Part shown: piece by piece, positions 6,309-14,855 of the stretch | Layout: every line of letters begins with the position of its first letter | Position numbering within the stretch: position 1 is the first letter of the stretch | NCBI GenBank assembly: GCA_045616985.1 | Contig: JAZLHU010000024.1 | Coordinates: forward strand, 1 to 36,971 | Direction: 5' to 3' | Length of the DNA stretch: 36,971 nucleotides | Source of the DNA: RUG13409 sp045616985 | Lineage (GTDB): Bacteria; Bacillota; Clostridia; Peptostreptococcales; Anaerovoracaceae | The notes under the pieces: generated by a model | Database searches by the model: none | What the model was told of the DNA's origin: nothing | The model's input: only the letters and a program-made list of their open reading frames with translations | Position numbers and translations under genes: made by a program

Positions 6309-7463
6309 ATGGTAAATTCAAGCAAAATCGAGTTAAAGCCCTGGGATTTCCCGCTTCTCAGACAGTTCGACGGTTTTCCGGAATTTATGCGCTATGTGGA
6401 TCATATTGTGCTCGAAAATGAAATGGCATTCATTCCCACGATCCATCAATTTGTTGACGCTTTGTGGCCCACATCAAGTCAATGTACGCATAACGACAGA
6501 GTCCGTCAAATCTATTGGATTTCGAATCATCTGAAAGACTTCTATAAGACGATTCATATTCCCAAAAGAGATGGAACATATAGAACGCTGCAAGTACCAA
6601 GCAATGAACTGAAGTATATTCAGAGATGGATATTACACAATGTGTTGAGCAAATACCAAGTGTCGAACTATGCGACGGCATATAAGCCCGGGGCATCCGT
6701 GCTAAAGAATGCTGAGCCCCATGTCGGCAAAGACGTAGTTTTGAAACTGGATATCAAAAGCTTTTTCTCAAGTATAGGATACGGAATGCTTTTCCCGTGG
6801 CTTTTTGACATCTACCCGAAACCAATGAAGCATTTGCTTGTACATCTGTGCTGCTATCCCTTAGATGATGCAAAGTATGGTGATATGTGCCTGCCGCAAG
6901 GAGCACCGACATCCCCGTATATCGCAAATATCTATATGCGCGGATTCGATAACTATATCGGGGAATACTGCAGACGCCATAATATTTCATATACCCGCTA
7001 TGCTGACGATATGACATTCTCCGGAGCGTTCGATCCATACGCTGTGATTGAGAAGGTAAAAAGAGCGCTGGATCCTCGTTTGCGTTTGAATGAGGCAAAG
7101 GCGCAGATAATCTATAAAGGGCGACGCCAGATCGTCACAGGTGTGGTTGTAAACGAGACGCCGCAAGCTCCGTCTGAATACCGAAGAAAAATTCGTCAGG
7201 AGATGTACTATTGTAGAAAATTCGGCATCGAATCACACATCATGTACACGGGGCAGAAAAAAGATTTCGGTATGAGTCAGCCCGCTGATGGGGTATCGGC
7301 GAAAAAACTAACATATTTAAGAAATCTCGAAGGTCGGATAAACTATATTTTATGTATTGATCCCGATGATACTCAAATGCTGAAATATCGGGAAGAGGTT
7401 AGAATCTGGCAGGATAGAATAGAATCCGGAGCAAACCTTCCGAAAAACCCTTTCTATCCGTAA
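6309..7463 (+). CDS. Retron reverse transcriptase
   Basis: This is a 384-residue RT starting at the ATG at 6309 (MVNSSKIELKPW); an in-frame upstream extension runs through the retron RNA and is not real. The fingers carry IPKRDGTYR (about 84-92) and LKYIQRWIL. NAEPH at 134-138 is the retron-specific NAxxH of region X. LDIKSFFSS at 147-155 holds the first catalytic Asp, PQGAPTSP is at 196-203, YADD at 231-234 and VTG of region Y at 276-278. The thumb runs to about 384 with no fused domain. The enzyme reverse-transcribes the msd using the 2'-OH of the msr guanosine. Retron RTs work with effector proteins as anti-phage systems; the partners here would be the upstream genes. A hairpin at 7464-7495 ends the unit. 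Confidence 0.93.
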   Translation: MVNSSKIELKPWDFPLLRQFDGFPEFMRYVDHIVLENEMAFIPTIHQFVDALWPTSSQCTHNDRVRQIYWISNHLKDFYKTIHIPKRDGTYRTLQVPSNELKYIQRWILHNVLSKYQVSNYATAYKPGASVLKNAEPHVGKDVVLKLDIKSFFSSIGYGMLFPWLFDIYPKPMKHLLVHLCCYPLDDAKYGDMCLPQGAPTSPYIANIYMRGFDNYIGEYCRRHNISYTRYADDMTFSGAFDPYAVIEKVKRALDPRLRLNEAKAQIIYKGRRQIVTGVVVNETPQAPSEYRRKIRQEMYYCRKFGIESHIMYTGQKKDFGMSQPADGVSAKKLTYLRNLEGRINYILCIDPDDTQMLKYREEVRIWQDRIESGANLPKNPFYP

Positions 7464-7495
7464 AAAGTGCAACGGCACAATCACCGTTGCACTTT
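7464..7495 (+). terminator. Hairpin just after the retron RT
   Basis: AAAGTGCAACGG (7464-7475) pairs perfectly with CCGTTGCACTTT (7484-7495) across an 8-nt loop, starting directly at the RT stop codon. The following U tract is weak, so it may act as a terminator or a transcript stabiliser. Confidence 0.6.
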
Positions 7496-7623
7496 GCATA
7501 TCACAGAAAAGTGTCTGTATTCACTATGGGAACCGGTTTGTTTCATTGCTTTCGCGAATCTGCTCTACTACCTGCGATAGGGTCGCATGGGTAGTTTTTT
7601 GAGAAACTACGCAAAGGACATGA

Positions 7624-7659
7624 AAAGAGGGACGTAGCATCTAAGCCTCGTCCCTCTTT
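7624..7659. terminator. Bidirectional terminator between the retron region and the S-layer gene
   Basis: AAAGAGGGACG (7624-7634) pairs with CGTCCCTCTTT (7649-7659). A and T runs on both sides would let it work for the S-layer gene (minus) and for transcripts arriving from the retron side. The rest of 7496-7774 holds only a small GTAGTTT/AAACTAC hairpin at 7591-7610 and no gene; the edge of the mobile element may lie in this stretch. Confidence 0.75.
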
Positions 7660-7774
7660 CAATTTTGCCGTACTGCTTACCCCCCGGTTCACTTCGTTTC
7701 CCTATGGGGCGGGGCAGTTTGGACCTTCCGATTTATTATACCCTTTCGGATAAGTTTTTGTTCAGCAGTTTAAA

Positions 7775-10153
7775 TTAGTCTTCAGAGTTGAAGAGAACGT
7801 ATACTGCAACAACCTTAGTTCCGCTGAGTTCGAGGTATACACCACGAGCTCCGAGTGTGGTTGTCAGACCTGACGGATTAGCATTTATCTTATTATTATC
7901 AAGATCGCTTCCTTCAAGTGTTTCTACCGTGTCATCGTTGATGTCGATGAGATAAACCGGAGCATCATCTTCGATTGTTTTATTCGCAGCTGTTCCGTCG
8001 ATATATACGAGGTTGCCAACGCTCTCGATTGTCTGACCGGATACAGATGCCTGAACGAATGTATCACCAAAGCTGCTGTAGAGTGCATCAACTGTAGTAA
8101 CAGCAGTTGCTGCCTTGATTGTTGTATCTTCGCCTGCAACGATTACATCATATTCATAGTTCTTTCCGTCATATGTATGGGTGCCCTTTACATATACATA
8201 CTTTCCTGTTTCAACTGCATCAGTGTGTGTATCAATGAATACAACGTCGATTGTTCCCTTTGTTGTAGTCTTTGTTTCTACGGCTGCCACCGAAGCTGTG
8301 CTGTATACAGGAGCATTTTTGTATCCTGTGTATGTCTTTACTGTCTTGTTGAATGTATACTTGCTGTCCGCATAGTCATATCCGAGTACATAGTATACGG
8401 TCTTTGTGTTTGCAAGAAGAGCACCAACGCTTGTGGCATCATCCGGCAATGCATTTGCATAATCAACAAGATCAGCTGCGGCATTCGTAAGTGTATAAAC
8501 ATCCTTGGAGTTTACTGTGTATCCGACAATGCTGCCCTTTGCAAGGCCGTTATCATTTGCCTGAACTTTTTCAACTGTTCCGTCTGTAAATACGAGTGTT
8601 GCGTATGTTGTCTGCTTGCCAATGCCGTCAGCATCTACCTTAAGCAGAGATTCAACGTTCTGAACATAAGCATACTTTGTTTCTTCTTCGGTGAAGGACT
8701 TGATGATATAACCATAGCTATCTACATAGAAATCCTGTGATTTCTTGGAATCAACAGTGAGTGATGCTGCAGCACCGCTTACTGTTGAAAGCTTATATCC
8801 TGTGCCGTCGATTGTGTAAGTCTTATTGCTTGCATAGGACTCAACAGCACCTGTTAAAGTGCTTACCGGATATACATAGAATATATTATCTTTATCCTTG
8901 AAGTATGTAACCTTATCGCCCTTTGCGAAATCGCCGTAAAGAACAGCTTCGTCCGTATCTGTGTCTTCATCAACTACAGTTGCATAAACATTCCTTGTAA
9001 CGCTGTCAATCGTGTACTTTGTGTATTCGCCGTGCTTGCTTGTAGCCTTTACAGTTGAAACAGCGGTGATTTCAGCGAACTTCGGTACAATTACTACGAT
9101 ATTTGTGATTTCCTTAGCATCTGTAAATACTTCAACTACTCTGCCGTTGCCTGTAAAAGCAGCAAGGGAAGCAGCTGTGAATCCAACAGCTTCACCGGTT
9201 GTCTGTGTAACAGCGCTGCTTGTTGTAATAGCAACAAGGGAAGCAAAGGTGTAGCCCTTAAGGTTCTTCTCCATTGTTGTCTTTGTTACTTCCGCTGTGT
9301 AAGTAAACTTTGCAGCATCGCCGAATGTACCGACTTCATCACCCTTGTATTTCCATGTTGTACCCGGACGTCCGAAGGAATCTACATCGTTTGCAACAAC
9401 CGTTAAATCATCTCCGTAAAGCTTTTCTATAAGCTGGAGAGCGCCGTCACTTGTTGTCTTGTATGTAACTTCAATACCGGACTTTCTGAGAGCGCTTACC
9501 TTCTGTGCAGAACCCTTACCGAATTCGATTACTGTTCCGCCAACGGAAATGCTTGCGCCTGCGCTTTCGTACTGTACGCAGTCAGCCTCAAGTGCACTGA
9601 GTGCAAGCTGTGCAGCAACTTCTCTTGCACAATCCTCATTATTAGCTTCATCAACTTCGATTCCGGCTGTATTCATAAGAGTGCTTGTGTTGTTAGCCCA
9701 ATCTTCACCAACAAGTCCTTCAACTGTTGCATCGTAGCCGAGAGCGCAAAGGAGCATCTTTCCGAATTCGCCGACCTTAAGTGTTCCTGTCGGGTTGAAT
9801 TCGCCGTTGCCGATACCGCCAACGATTCCCTTGGATGCGCAGTAGGAAATGTATCCTGCAGCCCAGTTGTCAGCAGGAACATCCTTGAAAGGAGCTACTG
9901 TTGCTGTCTGCTTATCTGCTTTTGCAGTACCGAGCATAAGTCTTGCAACGATAGTGCAGGCTTCTGCTCTTGTAAGAATTTGCTTTGGATTCATGTTGCC
10001 GTTGTTATCGCCTGCGAAAACGCCTACGGCACTGAGAACAGCAACTGCTTCTGTATTAGTAACGTCAGCCTGATCCTTATATGCAGCAAATGCCATAGAT
10101 GTGCAGCCAAGGATCATAGCGAGTACTAATACAAATGAAAGTACTTTCTTCAT
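7775..10153 (-). CDS. S-layer protein with N-terminal SLH domains
   Basis: This is a 792-residue secreted protein. The signal peptide is MKKVLSFVLVLAMILGCTSMAFA, preceded by a strong AGGAGG. Three SLH-type modules follow. The first, about 26-76, has AVAVLSAVGVFAGD and LTRAEACTIVARLML. The second, about 88-140, reads FKDVPADNWAAGYISYCASK, then GIVGGIGNGEFNPTG and LKVGEFGKMLLCALGYD. The third, about 141-195, is degenerate. The remaining 600 residues are Thr-, Val- and Asp-rich beta-type repeats with few cysteines, like the outer part of an S-layer lattice protein. SLH modules anchor to pyruvylated secondary wall polymers. The Thr-rich exterior is a plausible acceptor for the glycans encoded further right, but no linkage is shown here. 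Confidence 0.9.
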   Translation of the reverse strand: MKKVLSFVLVLAMILGCTSMAFAAYKDQADVTNTEAVAVLSAVGVFAGDNNGNMNPKQILTRAEACTIVARLMLGTAKADKQTATVAPFKDVPADNWAAGYISYCASKGIVGGIGNGEFNPTGTLKVGEFGKMLLCALGYDATVEGLVGEDWANNTSTLMNTAGIEVDEANNEDCAREVAAQLALSALEADCVQYESAGASISVGGTVIEFGKGSAQKVSALRKSGIEVTYKTTSDGALQLIEKLYGDDLTVVANDVDSFGRPGTTWKYKGDEVGTFGDAAKFTYTAEVTKTTMEKNLKGYTFASLVAITTSSAVTQTTGEAVGFTAASLAAFTGNGRVVEVFTDAKEITNIVVIVPKFAEITAVSTVKATSKHGEYTKYTIDSVTRNVYATVVDEDTDTDEAVLYGDFAKGDKVTYFKDKDNIFYVYPVSTLTGAVESYASNKTYTIDGTGYKLSTVSGAAASLTVDSKKSQDFYVDSYGYIIKSFTEEETKYAYVQNVESLLKVDADGIGKQTTYATLVFTDGTVEKVQANDNGLAKGSIVGYTVNSKDVYTLTNAAADLVDYANALPDDATSVGALLANTKTVYYVLGYDYADSKYTFNKTVKTYTGYKNAPVYSTASVAAVETKTTTKGTIDVVFIDTHTDAVETGKYVYVKGTHTYDGKNYEYDVIVAGEDTTIKAATAVTTVDALYSSFGDTFVQASVSGQTIESVGNLVYIDGTAANKTIEDDAPVYLIDINDDTVETLEGSDLDNNKINANPSGLTTTLGARGVYLELSGTKVVAVYVLFNSED

Positions 10154-10458
10154 TCTATAACCTCCTAAGTTATAACTATCAGATGGGGCCTAAATAAATA
10201 ATTAGGTGCCCGGATCACCTTCCCCATCCGAAGATATTCCGGTTTGTTTTCGGGTTTGTATCCCGCAAACTTTTGATGTTTGCACATCAAAAGCGCAGGG
10301 GTTCCCCTTTACGGCATTGATTTTACCCAAATTTTTACCCTAAATCAAGCCTTTTAATGCGGTTTTAAGGGGTTTTAACCTAATTGTAATATTCCTGTAA
10401 TATTTGAGGCGGAAAAATGGCAAATACTGGTAAATTTTGCGGGTAATTTTACTTTTCC
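10154..10458 (-). promoter_or_regulatory. Structured 5' leader of the S-layer gene
   Basis: This 305-bp gene-free stretch has several hairpins upstream of the S-layer start. GATGGGG/CCCCATC (10182-10188/10222-10228) encloses AGGTG/CACCT (10204-10208/10216-10220). CGGG/CCCG lies at 10251-10254/10262-10265, and CTTTTGATG/CATCAAAAG at 10270-10278/10285-10293. The innermost structure ends about 15 bases before the AGGAGG. Stable leaders are typical of highly expressed S-layer mRNAs. No known riboswitch consensus was recognised. Confidence 0.55.
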
Positions 10459-11466
10459 TCAGGTTTTTTCTGTAAATGCCGGATCTTCTGCCTTAACAAT
10501 GTTCTTGTTGTTAAACTCCAGAAGCCGCGCAAGTTTGTCGGCGGCAGCGCGGTCTATCTCGGGGAGAGCGTGACCGTAGATGTCCAGTGTGACGGATGGT
10601 TTACTGTGGCCGAGTCTGTGAGAGATTGTTTCAATATCTATGCCGCTTGCAAGAAGCAGACTGGCGGATGTGTGGCGAAGATCGTGAAGACGAACAGGCG
10701 GAAGCTCCGGGTTGTGAGCAAGGAGCTTTCTGAACTCACTTGTCGGCTGCTGCAGGGACAACGGCTCGGCTGAACGGGCTTTTGTAAAGACAAAAGCTTG
10801 CTTGCCCTTTACCGGCTCTCCTTTTCGAGCCGAATTTCTTATTTCCCTCAGAATATCAAAACAGCACTTAGGCAGCACTACGGTTCTGATACCGGATGCA
10901 GTCTTTGGCTCCTTTATATGTTCTTCGCCGCCGTACCTGCTCATTGCATGGCGTATATGGATACAGGAATTTTCAAAATCAACATCTTCCCATGTAAGAG
11001 CGCAAAGCTCGCCGCGCCTGAACCCGCCAAATACGGCAAGTGTGAAAAATGCTTTGTATGTCAGTGGTTCATCTTCCAGCGCCTGCAGAAAGCTTTTTGT
11101 TTCTTCCAGGCTAAAGCAGCGTATATCGCGGCTCTTACGAATGGCGGGAAGATCATCCGCTCTGCTGCATGGATTTTCTTCAACAAAGCCTTTTCTGTAT
11201 GCATACTCAAAAGTACAATTCAGCACGGAAAAAACATTTTTGATCGTCTTTGGCGAATACGCCTTGCATACCATATCATTTACCAAACCATCTATATCAA
11301 ACGGGGAAATCTGCTTTAAGCTCTTCCCGTCAAAGCTTGGGATCACGTGTGTGCGCATGATACACAGATAATCTTCCCGTACACGCGGAGTTATATCCCG
11401 TTTTTTCAGCCAGTTCTCCTCCCATAATCTTTCGAACTCTGTAAAAGTGCAATTTAATGTTTTCAT
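10459..11466 (-). CDS. Tyrosine recombinase / phage-type integrase
   Basis: This is a 335-residue integrase. The N-terminal core-binding domain (about 5-100) includes RVREDYLCIMRTHVIPSFDG and YSPKTIKNVFSVLNCTFEYA. The catalytic domain has the first Arg in GGFRRGELCALTWEDVDF (about 145-162), the HxxR box in RLHDLRHTSASLLL (about 260), LGHSKPSVTLDIYGHA with His, and the nucleophile Tyr in DIYGH (about 296). All catalytic residues are present. A GGAGGT precedes the ATG. It may belong to an element different from the mob genes, because the S-layer gene lies between them. No att repeats could be identified. Confidence 0.92.
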   Translation of the reverse strand: MKTLNCTFTEFERLWEENWLKKRDITPRVREDYLCIMRTHVIPSFDGKSLKQISPFDIDGLVNDMVCKAYSPKTIKNVFSVLNCTFEYAYRKGFVEENPCSRADDLPAIRKSRDIRCFSLEETKSFLQALEDEPLTYKAFFTLAVFGGFRRGELCALTWEDVDFENSCIHIRHAMSRYGGEEHIKEPKTASGIRTVVLPKCCFDILREIRNSARKGEPVKGKQAFVFTKARSAEPLSLQQPTSEFRKLLAHNPELPPVRLHDLRHTSASLLLASGIDIETISHRLGHSKPSVTLDIYGHALPEIDRAAADKLARLLEFNNKNIVKAEDPAFTEKT

Positions 11467-11552
11467 AATGGACCTCCTTTTTTGTAAAATTAATTTTACA
11501 TTTCAGTCCTAAGCTTTTGCACCCTCAAAGTCGGCGGAGCCGGAAAGAAATA

Positions 11553-11593
11553 AAAAATTGCCGATCGCACTCGGGGTACAATCGGCAATTTTT
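11553..11593 (-). terminator. Terminator of the XRE-regulator gene
   Basis: AAAAATTGCCGAT (11553-11565) pairs perfectly with ATCGGCAATTTTT (11581-11593), just beyond the stop of the regulator gene. A second outer pair CCGGAAA/TTTCCGG (11540-11546/11597-11603) could extend the structure. Its loop GCACTCGGGGTA resembles sequence near 19223-19245, part of a dispersed family described in the findings. Confidence 0.8.
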
Positions 11594-11606
11594 ACGTTTC
11601 CGGTAT

Positions 11607-12098
11607 TTACTTTCCTTTTCTGAGTTCATCCACAAGGCTTTGCAGCCAACGGCAGTTTTCAAGCTGAGCTTCGAGGTTGCATTGCTTCTTTTCGATTTCT
11701 GCCTGCAGGAATTTTATTTCACGGGCTGCGGCTTCGTAGCGGCTTATCAACTGCTCTATTTCGCGGTTCTTTTCAGAAACGATAAGACGGTAGCCTTCGA
11801 TGGTGTCGTAATAATACTGACCTTCGTCTTTTTTGATATCTTCCTTTATTTCCTCAGGTGCCGGGGTCGACTCGTTGATACCGATCAGTACGGCAACTAT
11901 CGGCTGGATGGAGCTGTAGCGAAATTCGTTGTAACTGCCTGAGAGGATACGGTCGACCGTGCCGAGAGGCACGCCGGAGAGTTCGGCAAGCTTTTGATTG
12001 GAAATGCCGAGAAGGGTTTTACGCTCCTTGCACCACTTAATCATTTCTCCCGGGACCATGCTCATTATTGCCTGACTTTGATTGTTTTCTTTTCCCAC
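11607..12098 (-). CDS. XRE-family HTH protein with C-terminal coiled coil
   Basis: This protein of about 163 residues has an XRE-type helix-turn-helix (MIKWCKERKTLLGISNQKLA, then ELSGVPLGTVDRILSG) and a long charged C-terminal segment (about 95-160) with heptad-like Leu and Ile spacing, suggesting a coiled coil for dimerization. I prefer the GTG at 12098, 10 bases after AGGAG; an ATG at 12125 in the same frame lacks a site. It is transcribed away from the ferritin operon and toward the integrase, separated by a strong terminator. It may regulate itself or neighbouring mobile DNA; no operator was identified. Confidence 0.75.
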   Translation of the reverse strand: MGKENNQSQAIMSMVPGEMIKWCKERKTLLGISNQKLAELSGVPLGTVDRILSGSYNEFRYSSIQPIVAVLIGINESTPAPEEIKEDIKKDEGQYYYDTIEGYRLIVSEKNREIEQLISRYEAAAREIKFLQAEIEKKQCNLEAQLENCRWLQSLVDELRKGK

Positions 12099-12312
12099 TT
12101 CGTTTGCGCTCCTTTGGTAATTCATTTGTGATTGGACTTTGGCTTGTTTCGGCTTCGCTTGTGCTGGCCGAAAACTCGTTTATGACCTCTTGCGCTTACG
12201 CCATAAGCGGATAAGATAAAGGCACAAGGGATCCCTGTTAATTATATCACAAAGTAGAAAGATAGCAAGATGGTTGCAAATGCAACAATAAGAAAAAGGA
12301 GGAATCGGGAAA

Positions 12313-12828
12313 ATGACAAACGAAAAAATCTGCAATCTGCTGAACAAGCAGATCAACGCGGAAATCTACTCCGCATACCTGTATCTGGACTTTGCAAAGC
12401 ATTTTGACTGCGAAGGGCTTAAGGGCTTTGCAAACTGGTACAAGGTTCAGGCAGAAGAAGAATTGAAGCACGCAATGAAGTTCTACGATTACATGCAGGA
12501 TCAGGGCTGCTTCATTGAACTTACAGCCATTGATGCGCCGAGCACACAGGACGTCGACAACGCCGGTGATGATGAAGCAAAACGTCTGGCAATTGCAAAG
12601 CAGGGCTTAAGCCACGAAAAGCATATAACACGCCTGATCAACACTATATATGATGAAGCTGTTAAAGCATCAGACTACAGGACAATGAACTTCCTTGATT
12701 GGTTTATTGCAGAACAGGCCGAAGAAGAAACCAATGCCCGCGATATGCTGGAGCTTCTTGAGCTGATCGGAGACAACTCCGCCGCTTTATATATTGCTGA
12801 TAGTAAAGCCGGCAACAGATCTGAGTAA
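12313..12828 (+). CDS. ftn: Non-heme ferritin
   Basis: This is a 171-residue ferritin preceded by AAGGAGG. Four-helix ferritin motifs are present: EIYSAYLYLDFAKHF with the first-site Glu, KVQAEEELKHAMKFYDYMQD with the E-xx-H ferroxidase ligands, and AEQAEEETNARDMLELLELI in the last helix. Length is standard for bacterial FtnA. It stores iron and removes Fe(II) that would fuel Fenton chemistry. It begins an operon with superoxide reductase 10 bases downstream, so both probably respond to oxygen or iron. I could not identify a convincing PerR or Fur box in the 187-bp upstream region. Confidence 0.93.
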   Translation: MTNEKICNLLNKQINAEIYSAYLYLDFAKHFDCEGLKGFANWYKVQAEEELKHAMKFYDYMQDQGCFIELTAIDAPSTQDVDNAGDDEAKRLAIAKQGLSHEKHITRLINTIYDEAVKASDYRTMNFLDWFIAEQAEEETNARDMLELLELIGDNSAALYIADSKAGNRSE

Positions 12829-12838
12829 GGAGGGAAAA

Positions 12839-13282
12839 ATGGATTTAAGATTTTTCTACTGCCCGCACTGCGGAAATCTGACTATCTTTCAGTATGATGG
12901 TCAGACAAGCCCAAGCTGCTGCGGAGAAACAATGGTGCTTTTAAAAGCAAACTCTAAGGATGGCGCTGCGGAAAAGCATGTGCCGGTCGTAAATGTGGAG
13001 CATATGAATTTGCCGAATGATCCCTGCAGCGGAACAAGGTTTACCAAGAAAGGATGCTGCGAAACCTATGTGACAGTAAGGATCGGAAAGACTGCCCATC
13101 CGATGACAGATGATCATTACATCGAATGGGTGGTGCTTCTGACAAACTGCGGCACATACACAAGGTTTTTAGATCCGGGGGATATTCCGGAGGCAGTCTT
13201 CTGCCTTTGCAAAGGGGAAAAGCCTATCAAGGCTTACTGCTATTGCAATCTGCACAAGCTGTGGGCAACAGAAAACTTATAA
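12839..13282 (+). CDS. dfx: Desulfoferrodoxin-type superoxide reductase
   Basis: This is a 147-residue protein whose ATG follows AAGGAGGG. An N-terminal desulforedoxin-like iron site is formed by YCPHCGN and SCCGETM (about 7-35). The catalytic domain carries KHVPVV, HPMTDDHYIEWV and YCYCNLHKLW, giving the His and Cys ligands of the superoxide-reducing iron centre. Between KHVP and the HPMTDDHY motif there is an unusual cysteine-containing stretch (DPCSGTRFTKKGCCETYVTV). Superoxide reductase lets anaerobes remove superoxide without making O2. It is coupled to ferritin upstream. Confidence 0.92.
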   Translation: MDLRFFYCPHCGNLTIFQYDGQTSPSCCGETMVLLKANSKDGAAEKHVPVVNVEHMNLPNDPCSGTRFTKKGCCETYVTVRIGKTAHPMTDDHYIEWVVLLTNCGTYTRFLDPGDIPEAVFCLCKGEKPIKAYCYCNLHKLWATENL

Positions 13283-13283
13283 G

Positions 13284-13313
13284 CTGCCAAATCGACTCGG
13301 TGTCGAAACGGCA
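13284..13313 (+). repeat. Dispersed 30-bp intergenic repeat, copy between dfx and the TspO-like gene
   Basis: This copy has the form CTGCCAAATCGACTCGGTG, then TCGAAACGGCA. It shares most positions with copies at 17824-17853 and 19252-19281. TCGAC/GTCGA inside it and TGCC/GGCA at its ends can pair, giving a small hairpin. Confidence 0.6.
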
Positions 13314-13358
13314 AAACATTAAACTCAGGGGGAAACTTCAAAATGGGAGGGAAAGAAA

Positions 13359-14108
13359 ATGGGATTAACATTGATAAATTTGCTGGCAGGGATCGCAATG
13401 ATGGCGGTCAACGGGCTGGCTACGTTTGGCAAAATCGGAGGAATAACACCGCAGGGGGTATCGGAGCGCTATCCAAATGTATTAACACCGGCAGGGTGGA
13501 CGTTTTCTATATGGGGCGTGATCTACACGCTGGTGCTGATTTTCCTGATCGGCTCGCTGATAAGTTCTGATGTGCGGGGCGTTGCCGGCGCCATCGGAAA
13601 CTGGTTCTGGATCAGTTGTTTGTTTAACATCGGCTGGATCCTGACCTGGCATTTTGGTCTGATATGGGCGTCCATGATAATGATGCTGGGACTTTTGACA
13701 TCGCTGGTGATGATCGTGGGCCGGGCAGGCGGCATAACGCTGTTTACCGCAGGTTTCAGCCTCTACGCCGGATGGATCACGGTGGCAACCCTTGCAAACC
13801 TGATGGTGATGCTTGTAAGCTTCGGTGCCGACGGGTTTTCAAAAACAATGCAAAGCATTGCAATAAGCATGCTGATAATTGCGGCGTTGGTGTATGCAGC
13901 CGTGCTGTTGACCAGAAAGGACTGGGTCTACGGCGCAGCGGGAATAATTGCTCTGGCAGGCATAGCCTACAGACAGCTTGCGCCAAGCCTGCTTGCGGGG
14001 AAATATCCGCTGATAACTGCTGTGGTAATAGGGGCGTTTCTGATAACTACGGGATTTACAATTTATATTTTGTTCAGAACCCGAAGTGCAGTTCCGATTT
14101 CATCTTAG
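13359..14108 (+). CDS. TspO/MBR-related multipass membrane protein
   Basis: This is a 249-residue hydrophobic protein with about seven membrane segments, preceded by GGGAGGGAAAGAAA. The PNVLTPAGWTFSIWGVIY motif (about residues 39-56) is the hallmark of the tryptophan-rich sensory protein family, here in the longer form found in Firmicutes. TspO relatives bind tetrapyrroles and are linked to oxidative stress. Its position behind ferritin and superoxide reductase fits such a role, but ligand and activity are unknown. Confidence 0.75.
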   Translation: MGLTLINLLAGIAMMAVNGLATFGKIGGITPQGVSERYPNVLTPAGWTFSIWGVIYTLVLIFLIGSLISSDVRGVAGAIGNWFWISCLFNIGWILTWHFGLIWASMIMMLGLLTSLVMIVGRAGGITLFTAGFSLYAGWITVATLANLMVMLVSFGADGFSKTMQSIAISMLIIAALVYAAVLLTRKDWVYGAAGIIALAGIAYRQLAPSLLAGKYPLITAVVIGAFLITTGFTIYILFRTRSAVPISS

Positions 14109-14147
14109 AGTGAAATCTGCAAAAAATCAAAAGGGGGATCAGAGAAA

Positions 14148-14744
14148 ATGAGTAAATTTGAAAAGAAGAGAAACAGACTTACAAATGTGTATCTGGCAAT
14201 TGTAATTACAACAGCAGTGCTTGTTATGGCGCTCTCCGCCTGCTCGCCGAATGGCGCAGGCGGGGATGTCGGCGAAGGCACAGGGGGTGGAGGCGGCGCC
14301 GTCAGTGGGCCGGACAAAATGTCTTTAGACGAGATCGTCGAGGCGCTTTGCAAGGATGTGGATGTTCCGGCGTACGAGATTATTCCGCTTGACAAGACCA
14401 ATTTCGAGGGCTTTGCCTTTGCACCGTACAGCGAGGACTATCAGGCAGTTGCTGCCGATGCATTGGTAAACATCACGGCGCACTCGCTTGTGGTAATCAA
14501 AACGGATAAATCAAACGGCCTTGACCTTGCGACCGAGATCGCAGGCAAAGCTGACCCGAACAAGTGGCTCTGTGTGGGCTCCGAGGTGGTGGATGTGGCG
14601 TACACAGACAACTATGTTGTACTGATAATGTCCTACAAGAATACAGCCGACGACATTTTAAACAACTTTAAGACACTTGCGCCAAAGCTCGACGGAACGG
14701 AAATGCAATTCTTTAGTGAAAATAATTCCAGATTTGAAGAATAA
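14148..14744 (+). CDS. Uncharacterised lipoprotein
   Basis: This 198-residue protein has a charged N-terminus, a hydrophobic segment and the lipobox LSAC (Cys at about 32), followed by a glycine-rich linker (GGDVGEGTGGGGGAVSG). The mature domain starts MSLDEIVEALCKDVDVPAYE and contains no residues I can assign to catalysis. It is likely anchored to the outer face of the membrane. It follows the TspO-like gene by 39 bases, with GGGGGATC before its start. The function is unknown. Confidence 0.72.
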   Translation: MSKFEKKRNRLTNVYLAIVITTAVLVMALSACSPNGAGGDVGEGTGGGGGAVSGPDKMSLDEIVEALCKDVDVPAYEIIPLDKTNFEGFAFAPYSEDYQAVAADALVNITAHSLVVIKTDKSNGLDLATEIAGKADPNKWLCVGSEVVDVAYTDNYVVLIMSYKNTADDILNNFKTLAPKLDGTEMQFFSENNSRFEE

Positions 14745-14855
14745 TTTTGCGAAATTCACTCCGGGTTCAATCGGCACGGAAGTCAGTACCGCAAAAGCTG
14801 CTTCGAGCAGAAATCGCAAGCGCAAATTGCAAATCAGGGGAAATGGGGATTAGAG

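Noticed and set aside
6172..6315. A 47-codon open frame (MIRFSDIMCIRESRLYYQLV onward) across the retron RNA
   Set aside because: It lies within the msr-msd structure, has its ribosome-site-like AAGGAGG too far upstream, and is explained by the hairpins.
8177..8740. Plus-strand frame opposite the S-layer gene, cysteine-rich
   Set aside because: It is a shadow of the Thr- and Val-rich coding strand; no ribosome site.
10798..11371. Overlapping plus-strand frames opposite the integrase
   Set aside because: The integrase has all catalytic residues and its own start site; the opposite frames have no recognisable features.
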